Source: an uncultured Paludibacter sp. (GTDB lineage Bacteria; Bacteroidota; Bacteroidia; Bacteroidales; Paludibacteraceae). From it: a stretch of 64,000 bases of DNA. The stretch is from assembly GCA_937897985.1 (NCBI GenBank), contig CALCBD010000012.1, positions 23,579 through 87,578 of the forward strand, in the 5' to 3' direction. Shown piece by piece: positions 51,415 through 61,165 of the stretch (positions are counted from its first letter, which is position 1; each line of letters begins with the position of its first letter). The notes beneath the pieces were generated by a model, which made no database searches, was not told where the DNA came from, and saw only the letters and a list, made by a program, of their open reading frames with translations. The position numbers and the translations under genes were made by a program.

Positions 51415-54118
51415 GCCCATCTATACCTATTCTGCAAATATACATACCGACTTCAGCCCCTGATGGTGTCCAGCCGAATTTCTTAGTTCCCGGAGTTTCG
51501 GTACCGCTGAATAAATGTTTGATAAGTCGGCCATCCATACTCAGAATATCTATTTCCAAACCGGTCTGATATGGTAATTCTACTGATATTTGTGTCGAAC
51601 CGGTAAACGGATTGGGCTGAGCATTGCATAGTATCGCGGCAACAGGTGATTGAACGGCATTCGGACCGGAATATTCAAATTTGACTTCGGAGATGGGTGA
51701 CCATTCGGTTGAAGTTTTTGAACGTGCTTTTACGGTAATACTGCTGCCAACACTGAAAGCTCCGGCGTATGTTTTGGCCGAAGCAGAGACAGCACCTGTC
51801 ACTAAAGTTCGCGGATCGGTTCCGTCTGTTGTATAATAAATTGTTCCGGCATTGGAAGTTATCCCCAGATTGACAGCTGATGAGATTGCACCACCATCAT
51901 GCGAAAATGCAGGTGCCTGAACAGCAGGAAAATAACCCGCTTTGCGTAATTGTTTCAGTACAGTATCTGCCCTGAATGGGAAATAATTACTGAGTAAAGC
52001 CTGTTTACGGGGTAGCCAGTGTGTATTTTTGGTATAAAGCGTACCGCTGCAGTCGCCCCATCGTGCCGATTCAGCAATGATGGGTAAATCAATTTCATCG
52101 GCTAATGCCCTGTAACGTAATGCGGCCACATCGGGAGTTAAAGCTCCGCCGGGATTTATAAAGTGTTTCTGTATGTGATCGGCTAACTGAACTTTAAAAT
52201 CAGCATTTTTAATTAAATAGGTGATAAAATAAGCTGGATTAGTCGAAGTTGCTTCGGCGGATACAATGTTAGTTCCTATTGCAGTCATCGTAGTTTCGGC
52301 ATCCCAGCATAAAAACCGAAAACCTGCATCGTTAGTAACCCTGTTTCTACCCACACACCAGTTGTTTTTATTCCAGTCGAGATTTCCCAGATAATAATTG
52401 ATGAGCATATAATCGATGTAATTATCCACTTCCAACAAATTTGAATATGCCGGATTCACCGTACCATCGGGATTTTTACCCTGAATTTTCTGGTAGTTGG
52501 CATTATTGGCAATATTGTTGGTTTGAATCTGATCGACCATATCCTTGAATGCCAGAAAATTGCCGGCTGTTGGTTTGGCAGTGGTGTAAGTGGCAGGATT
52601 GTACTGTTGTTCCTTAATAACATCAAATTCTTCTTCTTTACCCGTCATGTATGATTCCATAAAATCGTCTGAATAATCTTCGCAAACATTGTAAAGTCCC
52701 CAGTATAAACCATTCAGATAAAGGTGAACAAATCTTTCGTGTCCCGAAATCAAACCCATTTCGAGTTGGGTGGTTTTGGCCCATGAGTCCTGAATGTACT
52801 GAGCATCCACACGCTGCGCGGAATTTGCATTGTTGAGCAAAGTCCATGTATAGTTATAACCACCCCTGACTATCAATGAATTGAATTCTTTGACGGATTT
52901 CTTTTCTTCAAACAAATCAAAATTAAGTTTTGAAGGTCCGTATGCCGATTTAAAAACAAATTCGAAGCCATGCTTCGCCGAATTGGCAGGATTCCGGCTA
53001 TTTCCTCCGTGAAGTTTCAACTGACAGTTCAGCTGAAATTCCTTTTTGGTGGCCGGATCAAAATATTCCACAGAAGTGGGACGTACCCAGTCAACACCCG
53101 TTCCGTTTGGTTTTCCGGTGTAGATATAAATACCACCGGTGGAAGCATTATTGACATCAGAGAATAAGTATCCGATATTTGTAACTATGTTCATGGTTGG
53201 TATCGAAGTCAGCGCACTTTCCATTAAACTTTTATAATCGTTGCTGTTACAAACTTTTGCATCCATTTGATAATCGGAAGGAATTGTGGTGGTGCTGGCA
53301 GCCATTTTCCAGTTAAGGGGATAACCTGCCGGTGCAGCCGGTTGGTTCAGTACATCAGCCGGGAAAATATAAGTATGGGTAATAATTTCGCTCGAGAGTC
53401 CGGCCGAATTGACAGTCACTGCACTCAAAGGAGTAGTGGTGGTTATGTGAACGGGCCCGGTATAAAGGGTTCCGGTAGTTTGTGATGGACGTGTACCGTT
53501 GGTACTGTAATAAATCTGACCTTCGCCTCCGGGCAGTGTCAGTGTCACATCGAAAGCCGATTTAAAGAATCCCCTTGTTGTACTGAAATTGGGCGCAAAA
53601 GGCAAACTACCGAATACATTTTCGGCACCCGGAGTTGCTGTTGTAAAATAAACAGGTTGACCCTGAAACAGCCCGTATGAGACATCCTGACGCTGAGCAG
53701 GGAAAAGAGGTGAATAAGCAAACGAGACACTTAAATCAGGTTCAACTATGGCTAAGTACTCGCCTGAACCTGAAAGTTTGAAATTGGCATGCAGAGTTTT
53801 GGCAGGATCAACCCTGTTTTTATCCGAAGCAAAAATCACCAAATAACTGCCTTTCTGAAGGATTTTTGAAGGAAACTTCCATTTGTTTAAAACAGCAGCA
53901 TCATCAGTCAGATACCAGCCATCCAAATCGATGTCTGCATCGGTATTGTTATATAATTCCAGCCAGTCGGAATGTTCTCCGTCCTCATCAACAATATTGT
54001 TTGAATTGACTGCCATAAACTCAGTGATTAACACTTTGTTACTCTGCGCATTCAATTTTATTGTTCCAAATGCAAGAAAGATGATCAGCGCTAAACTGAT
54101 TTTCATGGAAATTTTCAT
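51383..54118 (-). CDS. T9SS-secreted lamin-tail/CotH-kinase-like protein
   Basis: 911 aa; signal peptide about 1-24. Order: lamin-tail domain (about 27-140; VLITEFMAVNSNNIVDEDGEHSDWLELYNN), a chitobiase C-terminal-like beta-sandwich (about 185-250; GQIYYSTNGTRPSQTTG), CotH kinase-like domain (about 330-620; CQLKLHGGNSRNPANSAKHGFEFVFK, LYLNGLYWGLYNVCEDYSDDFMES, FRFLCWDAETTM), a second chitobiase-like sandwich (about 735-820; GTIYYTTDGTDPRT) and a type A T9SS sorting domain. CotH domains in spore coat proteins phosphorylate serines; here the WDAE Asp and the Lys of the atypical kinase fold appear to be present, but activity is unproven. In PULs such proteins are usually called surface proteins of unknown function. 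It is the last gene of the minus-strand unit starting at 63406. Confidence 0.85.
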   Translation of the reverse strand: MKISMKISLALIIFLAFGTIKLNAQSNKVLITEFMAVNSNNIVDEDGEHSDWLELYNNTDADIDLDGWYLTDDAAVLNKWKFPSKILQKGSYLVIFASDKNRVDPAKTLHANFKLSGSGEYLAIVEPDLSVSFAYSPLFPAQRQDVSYGLFQGQPVYFTTATPGAENVFGSLPFAPNFSTTRGFFKSAFDVTLTLPGGEGQIYYSTNGTRPSQTTGTLYTGPVHITTTTPLSAVTVNSAGLSSEIITHTYIFPADVLNQPAAPAGYPLNWKMAASTTTIPSDYQMDAKVCNSNDYKSLMESALTSIPTMNIVTNIGYLFSDVNNASTGGIYIYTGKPNGTGVDWVRPTSVEYFDPATKKEFQLNCQLKLHGGNSRNPANSAKHGFEFVFKSAYGPSKLNFDLFEEKKSVKEFNSLIVRGGYNYTWTLLNNANSAQRVDAQYIQDSWAKTTQLEMGLISGHERFVHLYLNGLYWGLYNVCEDYSDDFMESYMTGKEEEFDVIKEQQYNPATYTTAKPTAGNFLAFKDMVDQIQTNNIANNANYQKIQGKNPDGTVNPAYSNLLEVDNYIDYMLINYYLGNLDWNKNNWCVGRNRVTNDAGFRFLCWDAETTMTAIGTNIVSAEATSTNPAYFITYLIKNADFKVQLADHIQKHFINPGGALTPDVAALRYRALADEIDLPIIAESARWGDCSGTLYTKNTHWLPRKQALLSNYFPFRADTVLKQLRKAGYFPAVQAPAFSHDGGAISSAVNLGITSNAGTIYYTTDGTDPRTLVTGAVSASAKTYAGAFSVGSSITVKARSKTSTEWSPISEVKFEYSGPNAVQSPVAAILCNAQPNPFTGSTQISVELPYQTGLEIDILSMDGRLIKHLFSGTETPGTKKFGWTPSGAEVGMYICRIGIDGQKKYIKLIRN

Positions 54119-54138
54119 ATATTATTTTTTAATTTTAT

Positions 54139-57100
54139 TTATTGCACTTCGAGCGATTCAAAACTCAAACCATCTGCATTTTCAGCTGAAATCACGACTT
54201 TATATACTCCTGCATTGATATAATTCAGCGTCGTTGTATTGATTATCTTCCACTTTTCATTAGCAACAGGGAATGTTATTTCATCATCACGCAACCTGAT
54301 ACCATCAGCTGTAATTAACTGCATTCTTGCTTTTACGGGTTTATCTCCCGTGTTCATATAATTAAAACGTAATGCGTAAATTTGAGCAAGTCCGGTAGTG
54401 ATTGTCCACTGAATTTGTCCTTTTGCCTGATTACAGAATTTCACACCTTCTTTTTGTCTTATATTAATTTTTACAGTTTTCCCTGTAACCAATGCTTTTG
54501 CAGCAGCATACACCGATATTGACCTTTGCTCTTTATCGACCGGTAAAAACTCTTTAGGGGTTTTCTCAAGTGTATTTTTACCTGCTTCGGTCCACGACCA
54601 GCTAATTTGCTGTGTAATCCGGACTTTAACAGATTGATCGGTTGTGGCGATAGCTATAGCTGAAATCAATGCCTGTCCTGCTTTTACTTCAGGAAATGAA
54701 ATGATAAGCTGACCACCTTTTACTGTGGCATAAATTACTTTTTTCAGTGCATTATCATGACCACATTCGGCCCAGATATCAAGGTCGTTGATAACCACCG
54801 AATCATTCACAGCCACATCGAAAATGCGCATACCCTCACAGTCGGTTTTTTCGCCACCTCCAGTACCATGCCATGGTTCAACAAAATAAAGCTCTATGCG
54901 GTATCTGCCATCGGGCACTGCAAAAGTATATTTGAGTTTATGGCGTCCAAAACGGAAGTTACCGAAGAGTTCGCGATCATTTGTTCCCCTGATCGGATCA
55001 AAAGTAACCCTTTGACTTGCCTGAAAGGGATTTATTTCACTGAAGGCCGAAGCCCACGACCGGGAAAAAAGAGTATCATCCTTCAACCAGATTTGTCCTT
55101 CTTTGTCGGTATATTTATCACCGCCGCAGTTGATGCGATAAAGATAGTTGAAGCCCGGTTCGGCACGGGTGATGGCTGTGCCCGGTGTTGAATTATTTCC
55201 TTCAATTATTTTATAATGAGGAGCCATTTCCAAATGGTTCAGCAAAATTTTATCTTCGCACACAGCTTTTCCTCTAAAAAACCCTACTGCTCTGAGGACA
55301 TTGTAGCGGATTTCACGGTTTTCCCAAACGAAATGTGTTCCTACACCTTTGTTCACTTTTTTCCCCAGAAAGACAGAATCAGCTGCATCATTATAAAGTT
55401 TCACACTATCACAGTTGCTGTAAACTTCAACGGTCGAACGTCCGGCTGCAGTAAAACGGTCGGGCCAGGTATGCGAAACAATATAAACCAACGGATCCCT
55501 GGCAGCTGTTACATAATTGGATTTATACAGGTAATATGCGTCGGTTGGCTCTTCCCAGGGCGAAACCAAACCTTTATTGTTGAACGGTCCGGCTTTGTCC
55601 ATGCATCTGTACATTTCATCAGGCTGAATGCGACCCGGATTATCGTGCGAACTGAAAACCCATTGAAAATGACCGCACACACTGTCTTTTACCGATTCAG
55701 CCAATCTGATTTTTGTTTCGAGCAACTGACAAGCCCGGTTTTCGCTCCATGCGCCATCGATGTCAAATTTTGCTGGTTCGGTATGGAATCCCAGAGTGCG
55801 CCATGCTCCGTATTCACCGTTGAGTAACTGCGTTTTCTGTTTCAGTTCATTTCCATATTCATCAATATTTCCGCCATACGTGCCACTCCAGTTCTGTACT
55901 ACATTCCAATCTGTACCTGTACCACCGTTACAGGTGGTAATGACCCTCATCGAACGGGTGGTAGGGTCCATTTCGCGAATAATATCACTGCATTCACGGG
56001 CAAAATCTTCGGGTAAAACACTTTCGTTTTGTAATCCCCACATGATGACCGATGGAGAATTGCGATGTTCCTTTACCCACTGTCGAAGCAGTTTTTTAAA
56101 ATTCTCTCTGAATTCGGGAGTATCGTACCAAATGTGTGCGGAGAACTGGGGCCAGTAAAGCATTCCTTTTTCGTCGAGCAACTTTTGATATACTGAATTA
56201 TGTGGCTGATGTGCATCTCTGAAAGCATTGAAACCTGCGTTCTGAATCTGTTTGATGCGTGAAGCAATTTGCTCTTTACTGAAGGCATGTGATTGCCCGA
56301 ACTGATGCTCATATTCACAGGTACCGTTAATAAAAACCGGTTTCCCGTTGAGATAAAACCGACCGTCATTATCATTCCTTTTGACCGGCCAGCTAATGGT
56401 GCGAAAACCAAAATCAGTAGTGAGTTCGTCGGCGGTGACATTATTAGCCCGTTTAATCATTGAAGCAAGCTTATACAGACAGGGTCTCTCTGTGCTCCAG
56501 AATACAGGCTGTTTCACGGCTGCCGACTGACGGATGAATTTTGTTTCTCCGGGCCCGAGATCAAGTTTCTCTGACAAACGTAAAATACTAATCCCATCCT
56601 CATTGTTAAGTTTATTCACAAGCTCAATACCGGCTTTCACAGAAGAATAATTTTTTATTTCTGTTTCAATAAAAACAGAATCGGCATTGTCGTTGTGCCA
56701 GATATGAACACCAAAGGGTTCGATACGTACTTTATCTGTAATTTCCAGTGTCACCGGACGAAATATCCCCAGGGGTTGCGAACCTTCACTAAAACCCGAT
56801 TCCGATGAACAGCCACCACATACCCAGGGCATATTAGTTATAATTTCAGGATGTGATGCTGTCACTTTCAGAGTATTTACGCCTCCCGGAATTATTATTT
56901 TACTTACATCCAGTGTTGTTGTCGTCCGTCCCGCCGGGAAACTTTCAATTGTCTTTCCGTTCAGTTCAACTGTTGCAAAAGTTCCCACTCCTTCGAAACG
57001 AAGGAAAAATTGTTTGTTATCCGCCAAAGGTGCAGTAAATGTTTTACTGTAGATGGCTGTTCCGTGAAGATTTCCATGTCTCAGTTGCCGGTACCCGAAA

Positions 57101-58314
57101 TAATCATCCCAATTGTGTGGCAGATTTACTGTCAGAGAATCACTTCCCATGCGGGTTGTCCAGTTTTTATCAAGATCGATTAAAATCCGGGATTGCTTTG
57201 ATTCAGGTTCGGGAAAATGCAATGAAGATTTTCCCAGAGCTTTACTTGTAGCAACGGCAATTCCCCGCTGATTGAATTTATTGACTGCACAATAATAGTG
57301 GTACACAATTCCTTCGTGACACAGAACAAAACTTTTGTGAGCGAATAAATTGTCATAGTCTTTCGATGGAATTATCAAATCATCACCCTGCCAGTCGGTC
57401 CAGTGAATCAGATCATAACTACAGGCAAAAGTATTGTATGCTTTATACGGCTTTTTGGGGTTAAATGCCGAAAAATAAAACATCACATATACATCACCAA
57501 ACTTCTGTATCTGTGCATCTCCTGTAATCATCCCCTGAATTTCGTGACCGAATACCGGATTTCCCTGAAAACGTCTCCATTTTTTCATGTCATTCGACAA
57601 AGCAATTCCGATACGTTCACCTTTCAGGTTGCTTACAGGATTTTTACCTCCGGCGTTGTAAAACATGATAAAAGGCGCTCCCAGCTTTTTAGTTCTGTCG
57701 CGAAAAATGGTACTTTTATACTGAGTCAGATTTTCAAACCAGTGTGCATCAGCGTCATTTACCGAAAGAACGGGTTTGCTGAATGATTGCCATTCTACAG
57801 GTTTTCCTGAGTTTTTTTTACCCGTCCACGCTATGCCAATACTCAGTGGTCCGGATTCATACCCCTTTTCAGCTCCTCCGATATAGGACATCCAATACTT
57901 CCCTCTGTACGTTTCAGGTTCGTGATTTCCGTTCAGGTCAATGTCCTGAAGTGCAGGGAATCCACCACGCTGATTCATGTCCCATCCCGCATTTTTAAAT
58001 GAAAGAATGTTTCCTTTTGTTGTCCAGTGCAACAGATCATCACTTTCCGCAATTTTAGTTTCGTATCCTCTCCCGTCAGTGCCTGTCCTCCCGTTGTAAA
58101 CGAGGTAAGTCATGTACCATTTCCCTTTATGTCGGAAAACGGTGGGACAGTCGGTTTTATAATCATTTGTGGCAGGCGCCACAACTAAACCGTACTTATA
58201 AGGAGTTTTTACCTGTTCATAAATTTCAGCCATTCTTGATTCTGAAACTTCCTGAGCAGATAGCAATACAGGAACGAAAATCAGGAGAATATAAAGAGAT
58301 TTCAGTATTTTCAT
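54139..58314 (-). CDS. Fusion of GH43/GH137-like beta-propeller, GH2 and malectin domains
   Basis: 1391 aa from ATG 58314, chosen for the signal peptide MKILKSLYILLIFVPVLLSAQ; the frame upstream to 58383 overlaps the previous gene. Residues about 25-385 form a five-bladed propeller (KTDCPTVFRHKGKWYMTYLVYNG, KKWRRFQGNPVFG, YVMFYFSAFNPKKP) resembling GH43 and the GH137 beta-L-arabinofuranosidases. Next is a full GH2 (about 390-1000) with acid/base Glu near 763 (GLQNES) and nucleophile Glu near 834 (LNGEYGAW), then a malectin-type sugar-binding domain (about 1075-1265; YRINCGGDKYTDKEG, YRIELYFVEPWHG) and a beta-sandwich. A GH137-GH2 fusion is known from the Bacteroides rhamnogalacturonan-II locus (BT0996), where the GH2 part is a beta-glucuronidase; similarity here is by architecture only. 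It probably cuts two adjoining linkages of a branched side chain. Confidence 0.82.
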   Translation of the reverse strand: MKILKSLYILLIFVPVLLSAQEVSESRMAEIYEQVKTPYKYGLVVAPATNDYKTDCPTVFRHKGKWYMTYLVYNGRTGTDGRGYETKIAESDDLLHWTTKGNILSFKNAGWDMNQRGGFPALQDIDLNGNHEPETYRGKYWMSYIGGAEKGYESGPLSIGIAWTGKKNSGKPVEWQSFSKPVLSVNDADAHWFENLTQYKSTIFRDRTKKLGAPFIMFYNAGGKNPVSNLKGERIGIALSNDMKKWRRFQGNPVFGHEIQGMITGDAQIQKFGDVYVMFYFSAFNPKKPYKAYNTFACSYDLIHWTDWQGDDLIIPSKDYDNLFAHKSFVLCHEGIVYHYYCAVNKFNQRGIAVATSKALGKSSLHFPEPESKQSRILIDLDKNWTTRMGSDSLTVNLPHNWDDYFGYRQLRHGNLHGTAIYSKTFTAPLADNKQFFLRFEGVGTFATVELNGKTIESFPAGRTTTTLDVSKIIIPGGVNTLKVTASHPEIITNMPWVCGGCSSESGFSEGSQPLGIFRPVTLEITDKVRIEPFGVHIWHNDNADSVFIETEIKNYSSVKAGIELVNKLNNEDGISILRLSEKLDLGPGETKFIRQSAAVKQPVFWSTERPCLYKLASMIKRANNVTADELTTDFGFRTISWPVKRNDNDGRFYLNGKPVFINGTCEYEHQFGQSHAFSKEQIASRIKQIQNAGFNAFRDAHQPHNSVYQKLLDEKGMLYWPQFSAHIWYDTPEFRENFKKLLRQWVKEHRNSPSVIMWGLQNESVLPEDFARECSDIIREMDPTTRSMRVITTCNGGTGTDWNVVQNWSGTYGGNIDEYGNELKQKTQLLNGEYGAWRTLGFHTEPAKFDIDGAWSENRACQLLETKIRLAESVKDSVCGHFQWVFSSHDNPGRIQPDEMYRCMDKAGPFNNKGLVSPWEEPTDAYYLYKSNYVTAARDPLVYIVSHTWPDRFTAAGRSTVEVYSNCDSVKLYNDAADSVFLGKKVNKGVGTHFVWENREIRYNVLRAVGFFRGKAVCEDKILLNHLEMAPHYKIIEGNNSTPGTAITRAEPGFNYLYRINCGGDKYTDKEGQIWLKDDTLFSRSWASAFSEINPFQASQRVTFDPIRGTNDRELFGNFRFGRHKLKYTFAVPDGRYRIELYFVEPWHGTGGGEKTDCEGMRIFDVAVNDSVVINDLDIWAECGHDNALKKVIYATVKGGQLIISFPEVKAGQALISAIAIATTDQSVKVRITQQISWSWTEAGKNTLEKTPKEFLPVDKEQRSISVYAAAKALVTGKTVKINIRQKEGVKFCNQAKGQIQWTITTGLAQIYALRFNYMNTGDKPVKARMQLITADGIRLRDDEITFPVANEKWKIINTTTLNYINAGVYKVVISAENADGLSFESLEVQ

Positions 58315-58357
58315 TTGCCGGTGACACATGTGCCGGTGAGAAAACAAGTCCGGCAAA
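58314..58357 (-). promoter_or_regulatory. Start-codon-adjacent hairpin before the GH2 fusion gene
   Basis: On the minus strand TTTGCCGG (plus 58350-58357) pairs with CCGGCAAA (plus 58314-58321), whose last A is the first base of the ATG. The 28-nt loop holds a second GCCGGTGA copy (58332-58339) and the palindrome CACATGTG (58325-58332). If formed, the structure would hide the start codon, so translation may depend on coupling or on a factor. Confidence 0.35.
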
Positions 58358-58379
58358 CTATTAAATTGTGAATTGTAAA

Positions 58380-61106
58380 TCAATAAAACATCCAGTCCAT
58401 GGTCGATTCATCTCCTGTCCCGCCCCATCCCGTATCACGGACTTTTATATCGTCGGCAGTGAATCCGAGTACCAGAATCATACCTTTGGGTAACAACAAT
58501 TTATGATAACCTTTTTCGAAACTGTAACTATGAACATTAACTACAGGAAGCCCTTTGAACCTGAGAGCATTAGTCAGAACCGGTTCAGCCTGACCGTACC
58601 GGCTGGCGGATGCATCGGTTTCGAGCATGGGTGGCTTGGCATATTTACGATGATCATCACGAAAATATCCGATTAGCAGTTTAACAGCTTGTGAGGATTC
58701 GAATTCAACAGTTGTTCCTTCCGACATTTGCTGATCGGCATTTTGAACAATAAAAGTGAGATTTTCAAGTTCAGGAGCAATTTTTTCGATGACCGACAAT
58801 GTATCGTCGTACACCTGAACTCCCGGTTTTAAAGTAATTGTTTTAAAATCAGAAATCAGTTTAACGTTTGCCGGCTTCAGCGCCTGAACCTGAAGTGACT
58901 TTCCGTTATGGTTTTGTTTTGATTTTAAAATTTCCAGATTATTTTTAAAATTAGTCAGTTCTTTTTGATAAAACGGATATAATTCCTCCCAGGTTTTGTT
59001 TTTACCATCTTCTCCGCTGATAGGTATTCTTCTTTGTGCGGTTTGCATACTGTTGGCATAGAGATAAGTATTTTTTGTAAGCATCACCAGACGGGCATAA
59101 TGCATTAAACTTTTTTCCATCAACGGGATAGCAGCTTCAAGGTTTGCAATATCTTTTCCCCACTGATAGTCCAGTACAAGCTCTGCAGCTTTCACCCTGT
59201 AATTGAAAAAATAAGCAAATTCACGGTAACAATGCATATCATTCTGCAATCTGACGAACTCCTGTTTGTTGCGGGTTACATTATCTTTCACCGAATCAAT
59301 AGCTTGTATCGATCTGTCGCCATGTTCAATCACCTGCGCCACGATATCGGTTGGAAGTTCGCCTGTATGAGGCAGTTTTTGCCACTCCTTAGCCACATAT
59401 TCAATCAGTTTTTCACCTTCAGGCCCGCAACTTTCATAAAACCCCGGCCAGATGGTATATTTGTATGGATTAATAAGTTGCGACATAAACATACCGAGCA
59501 GGAGAGTCTGGCGGTTGCCCTCTGTAATGCCAAAACGACGCAACAATTTGGGTGCTATTTCACCGCTTTCGTCGTAAGCTCTTTGTACTTTACGGGCATC
59601 GGCATCCGAAATTCCGTAAAAGTCACCTAATTGTTCATTCCAGTAAGCGATCTCATCGTTGCGGTTGCGGTGACAATTCCACGCATACCTCGACCATGTT
59701 TTATACCACATCCAGTCGCGGTCAATTTGTTTTAAACGGGTGCCGTCAGGTAGTTTATCAGCAGTATAGGGATAATCCCAGAACGAAGCCTGCGGATAAA
59801 GATGCAGGGCATTTGCACCATGAACATTGTGCATAGCCTGTACCGCTTTTTGCACAAATTCGGGCGAGCCCCAGCGCCAGGGTTCCAGATTGGCGAGTAT
59901 ATGTACATTGCTGATGTGAACGCTTCCCAAAGCACTCAGGTCCTGATGAATTTTCGACCAGGGACCGCGCGGTTCGTAGGTGGTAAGACTTTCACCATTG
60001 TATTTGTGCATGGTGTACAGATTTTTATACAATGGTTTTGCAGCTTGTATGTCCATTTGTGCGTCGGTGTCGTGTGCACGGAGAATGATGGGAGGTTCAT
60101 CTGTTCTGCCCAACGCTTTAAGGCCATCCTTTACTCCCGGAATAATGGTTTCGGTCAACCATTTCACATCATCTTCATAAGTATCCATAGCTTCGCCCAA
60201 CGTAATCAACAGACCGATGTTCGGATATTTTTCGACAAAGGCTGCCACACTTTTACGCGTGTAATCGCTGATCAGAGGGGTAATCGGGCGGTTTCTGTCC
60301 TGAGTCGCAATTCCGTAATGCTCGGCAAATGGTTTTGAAACGATAATATTGTAAAACATCTGAATCACAAAAATTCCCCGTTTGTCGGCTTCGTGTGTCA
60401 GAAAGCTGTAAATTTCTTCATTTTTTTTAAAAGTAGCATCGTCCACTTCAACTGCAAAAGGATAGTCTTTCAATTTAACCAGCGACGCAAAAGGATGGCC
60501 GTTCCAAAGATATAAGGAGTTCATCCTGTTGGCTACCAGCATATCCAGATACCTGATCCACTGCTCCTTGTCATAAAACCACGGGAAACTTTCGGGAGTA
60601 TAAGGATATTCGTAAACCGTGCGACCGGGTAAATAGAAAGGTTTTTGTAATCCGATGGCCGTTCCGCGCAATACCATCTCGGGTGCATCTGTAAATGATA
60701 GTGGCAAGTCAGGTTTCCCCGAATGTTTTAACCGGTCAATCACCTCCTGACAACCATAAATTGCCCCGTTACCATCGGCACCGTAAATTACTGTCGTGTT
60801 TCCGACGGTTTGTATGGTGAAACCTTCTTTCTTTAATTCCGAAGGTAGTTTAAATTTACGCTGAAGTTTTTTGCATTCAGGAGTTTTACTTTCGACAACG
60901 ATAATGGTTCTTTCATTCTTCGAAACACAAAGTTTCTGTTTTTGATCAACAGCATAGTTATGCTCCTGCAGTGATTTTATTAAAAGTCCTGCACCATATT
61001 CCACTCTGTTCGATGCACTCTTATAAGTAACGACATGAAAAATTTCCGACTTTATTACTAAAGCAATCAACAGAAAAAAAACCAAAACTATACTTCTGAA
61101 CTTCAT
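58380..61106 (-). CDS. TIM-barrel glycoside hydrolase with GH20/GH67-type N-terminal domain, family unassigned
   Basis: 908 aa from ATG 61106 (MKFRSIVLVFFLLIALVIKSE signal peptide; the longer frame to 61163 adds 19 residues). Residues about 25-150 form the alpha/beta domain common to GH20, GH67 and GH84 (ERTIIVVESKTPEC, GNTTVIYGADGNGAIYGCQEVIDRL). The barrel (about 150-500) has VANRMNSLYLWNGHPFAS, GLLITLGEAMDTYEDD with a probable catalytic Glu near 304, MHKYNGESLTTYEPRGPW and HILANLEPWRWGSP. A helical domain follows (about 560-760) and a C-terminal sandwich. Candidates are GH138-like alpha-galacturonidase or another uronidase; GH138 lies beside the GH137-GH2 gene in the known RG-II locus, which parallels this order. 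GH115 motifs are not seen. Probably removes a terminal uronic acid. Confidence 0.7.
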   Translation of the reverse strand: MKFRSIVLVFFLLIALVIKSEIFHVVTYKSASNRVEYGAGLLIKSLQEHNYAVDQKQKLCVSKNERTIIVVESKTPECKKLQRKFKLPSELKKEGFTIQTVGNTTVIYGADGNGAIYGCQEVIDRLKHSGKPDLPLSFTDAPEMVLRGTAIGLQKPFYLPGRTVYEYPYTPESFPWFYDKEQWIRYLDMLVANRMNSLYLWNGHPFASLVKLKDYPFAVEVDDATFKKNEEIYSFLTHEADKRGIFVIQMFYNIIVSKPFAEHYGIATQDRNRPITPLISDYTRKSVAAFVEKYPNIGLLITLGEAMDTYEDDVKWLTETIIPGVKDGLKALGRTDEPPIILRAHDTDAQMDIQAAKPLYKNLYTMHKYNGESLTTYEPRGPWSKIHQDLSALGSVHISNVHILANLEPWRWGSPEFVQKAVQAMHNVHGANALHLYPQASFWDYPYTADKLPDGTRLKQIDRDWMWYKTWSRYAWNCHRNRNDEIAYWNEQLGDFYGISDADARKVQRAYDESGEIAPKLLRRFGITEGNRQTLLLGMFMSQLINPYKYTIWPGFYESCGPEGEKLIEYVAKEWQKLPHTGELPTDIVAQVIEHGDRSIQAIDSVKDNVTRNKQEFVRLQNDMHCYREFAYFFNYRVKAAELVLDYQWGKDIANLEAAIPLMEKSLMHYARLVMLTKNTYLYANSMQTAQRRIPISGEDGKNKTWEELYPFYQKELTNFKNNLEILKSKQNHNGKSLQVQALKPANVKLISDFKTITLKPGVQVYDDTLSVIEKIAPELENLTFIVQNADQQMSEGTTVEFESSQAVKLLIGYFRDDHRKYAKPPMLETDASASRYGQAEPVLTNALRFKGLPVVNVHSYSFEKGYHKLLLPKGMILVLGFTADDIKVRDTGWGGTGDESTMDWMFY

Positions 61107-61165
61107 ATCAAATATGTAATTATTTATGAAAAAAGGACGCTTTAAACGTCCTTCTGTACTCAAAA

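Noticed and set aside
55216..55827. 203-codon plus-strand open frame inside the GH2 fusion gene
   Set aside because: It is antisense to the catalytic GH2 domain with conserved active-site motifs; the plus-strand product has no domain or start context.
58380..61106. Assignment of this gene as GH115 alpha-glucuronidase
   Set aside because: Expected GH115 motifs are not visible; the GH20/GH67-type N-terminal domain and barrel motifs fit another uronidase-like family better.
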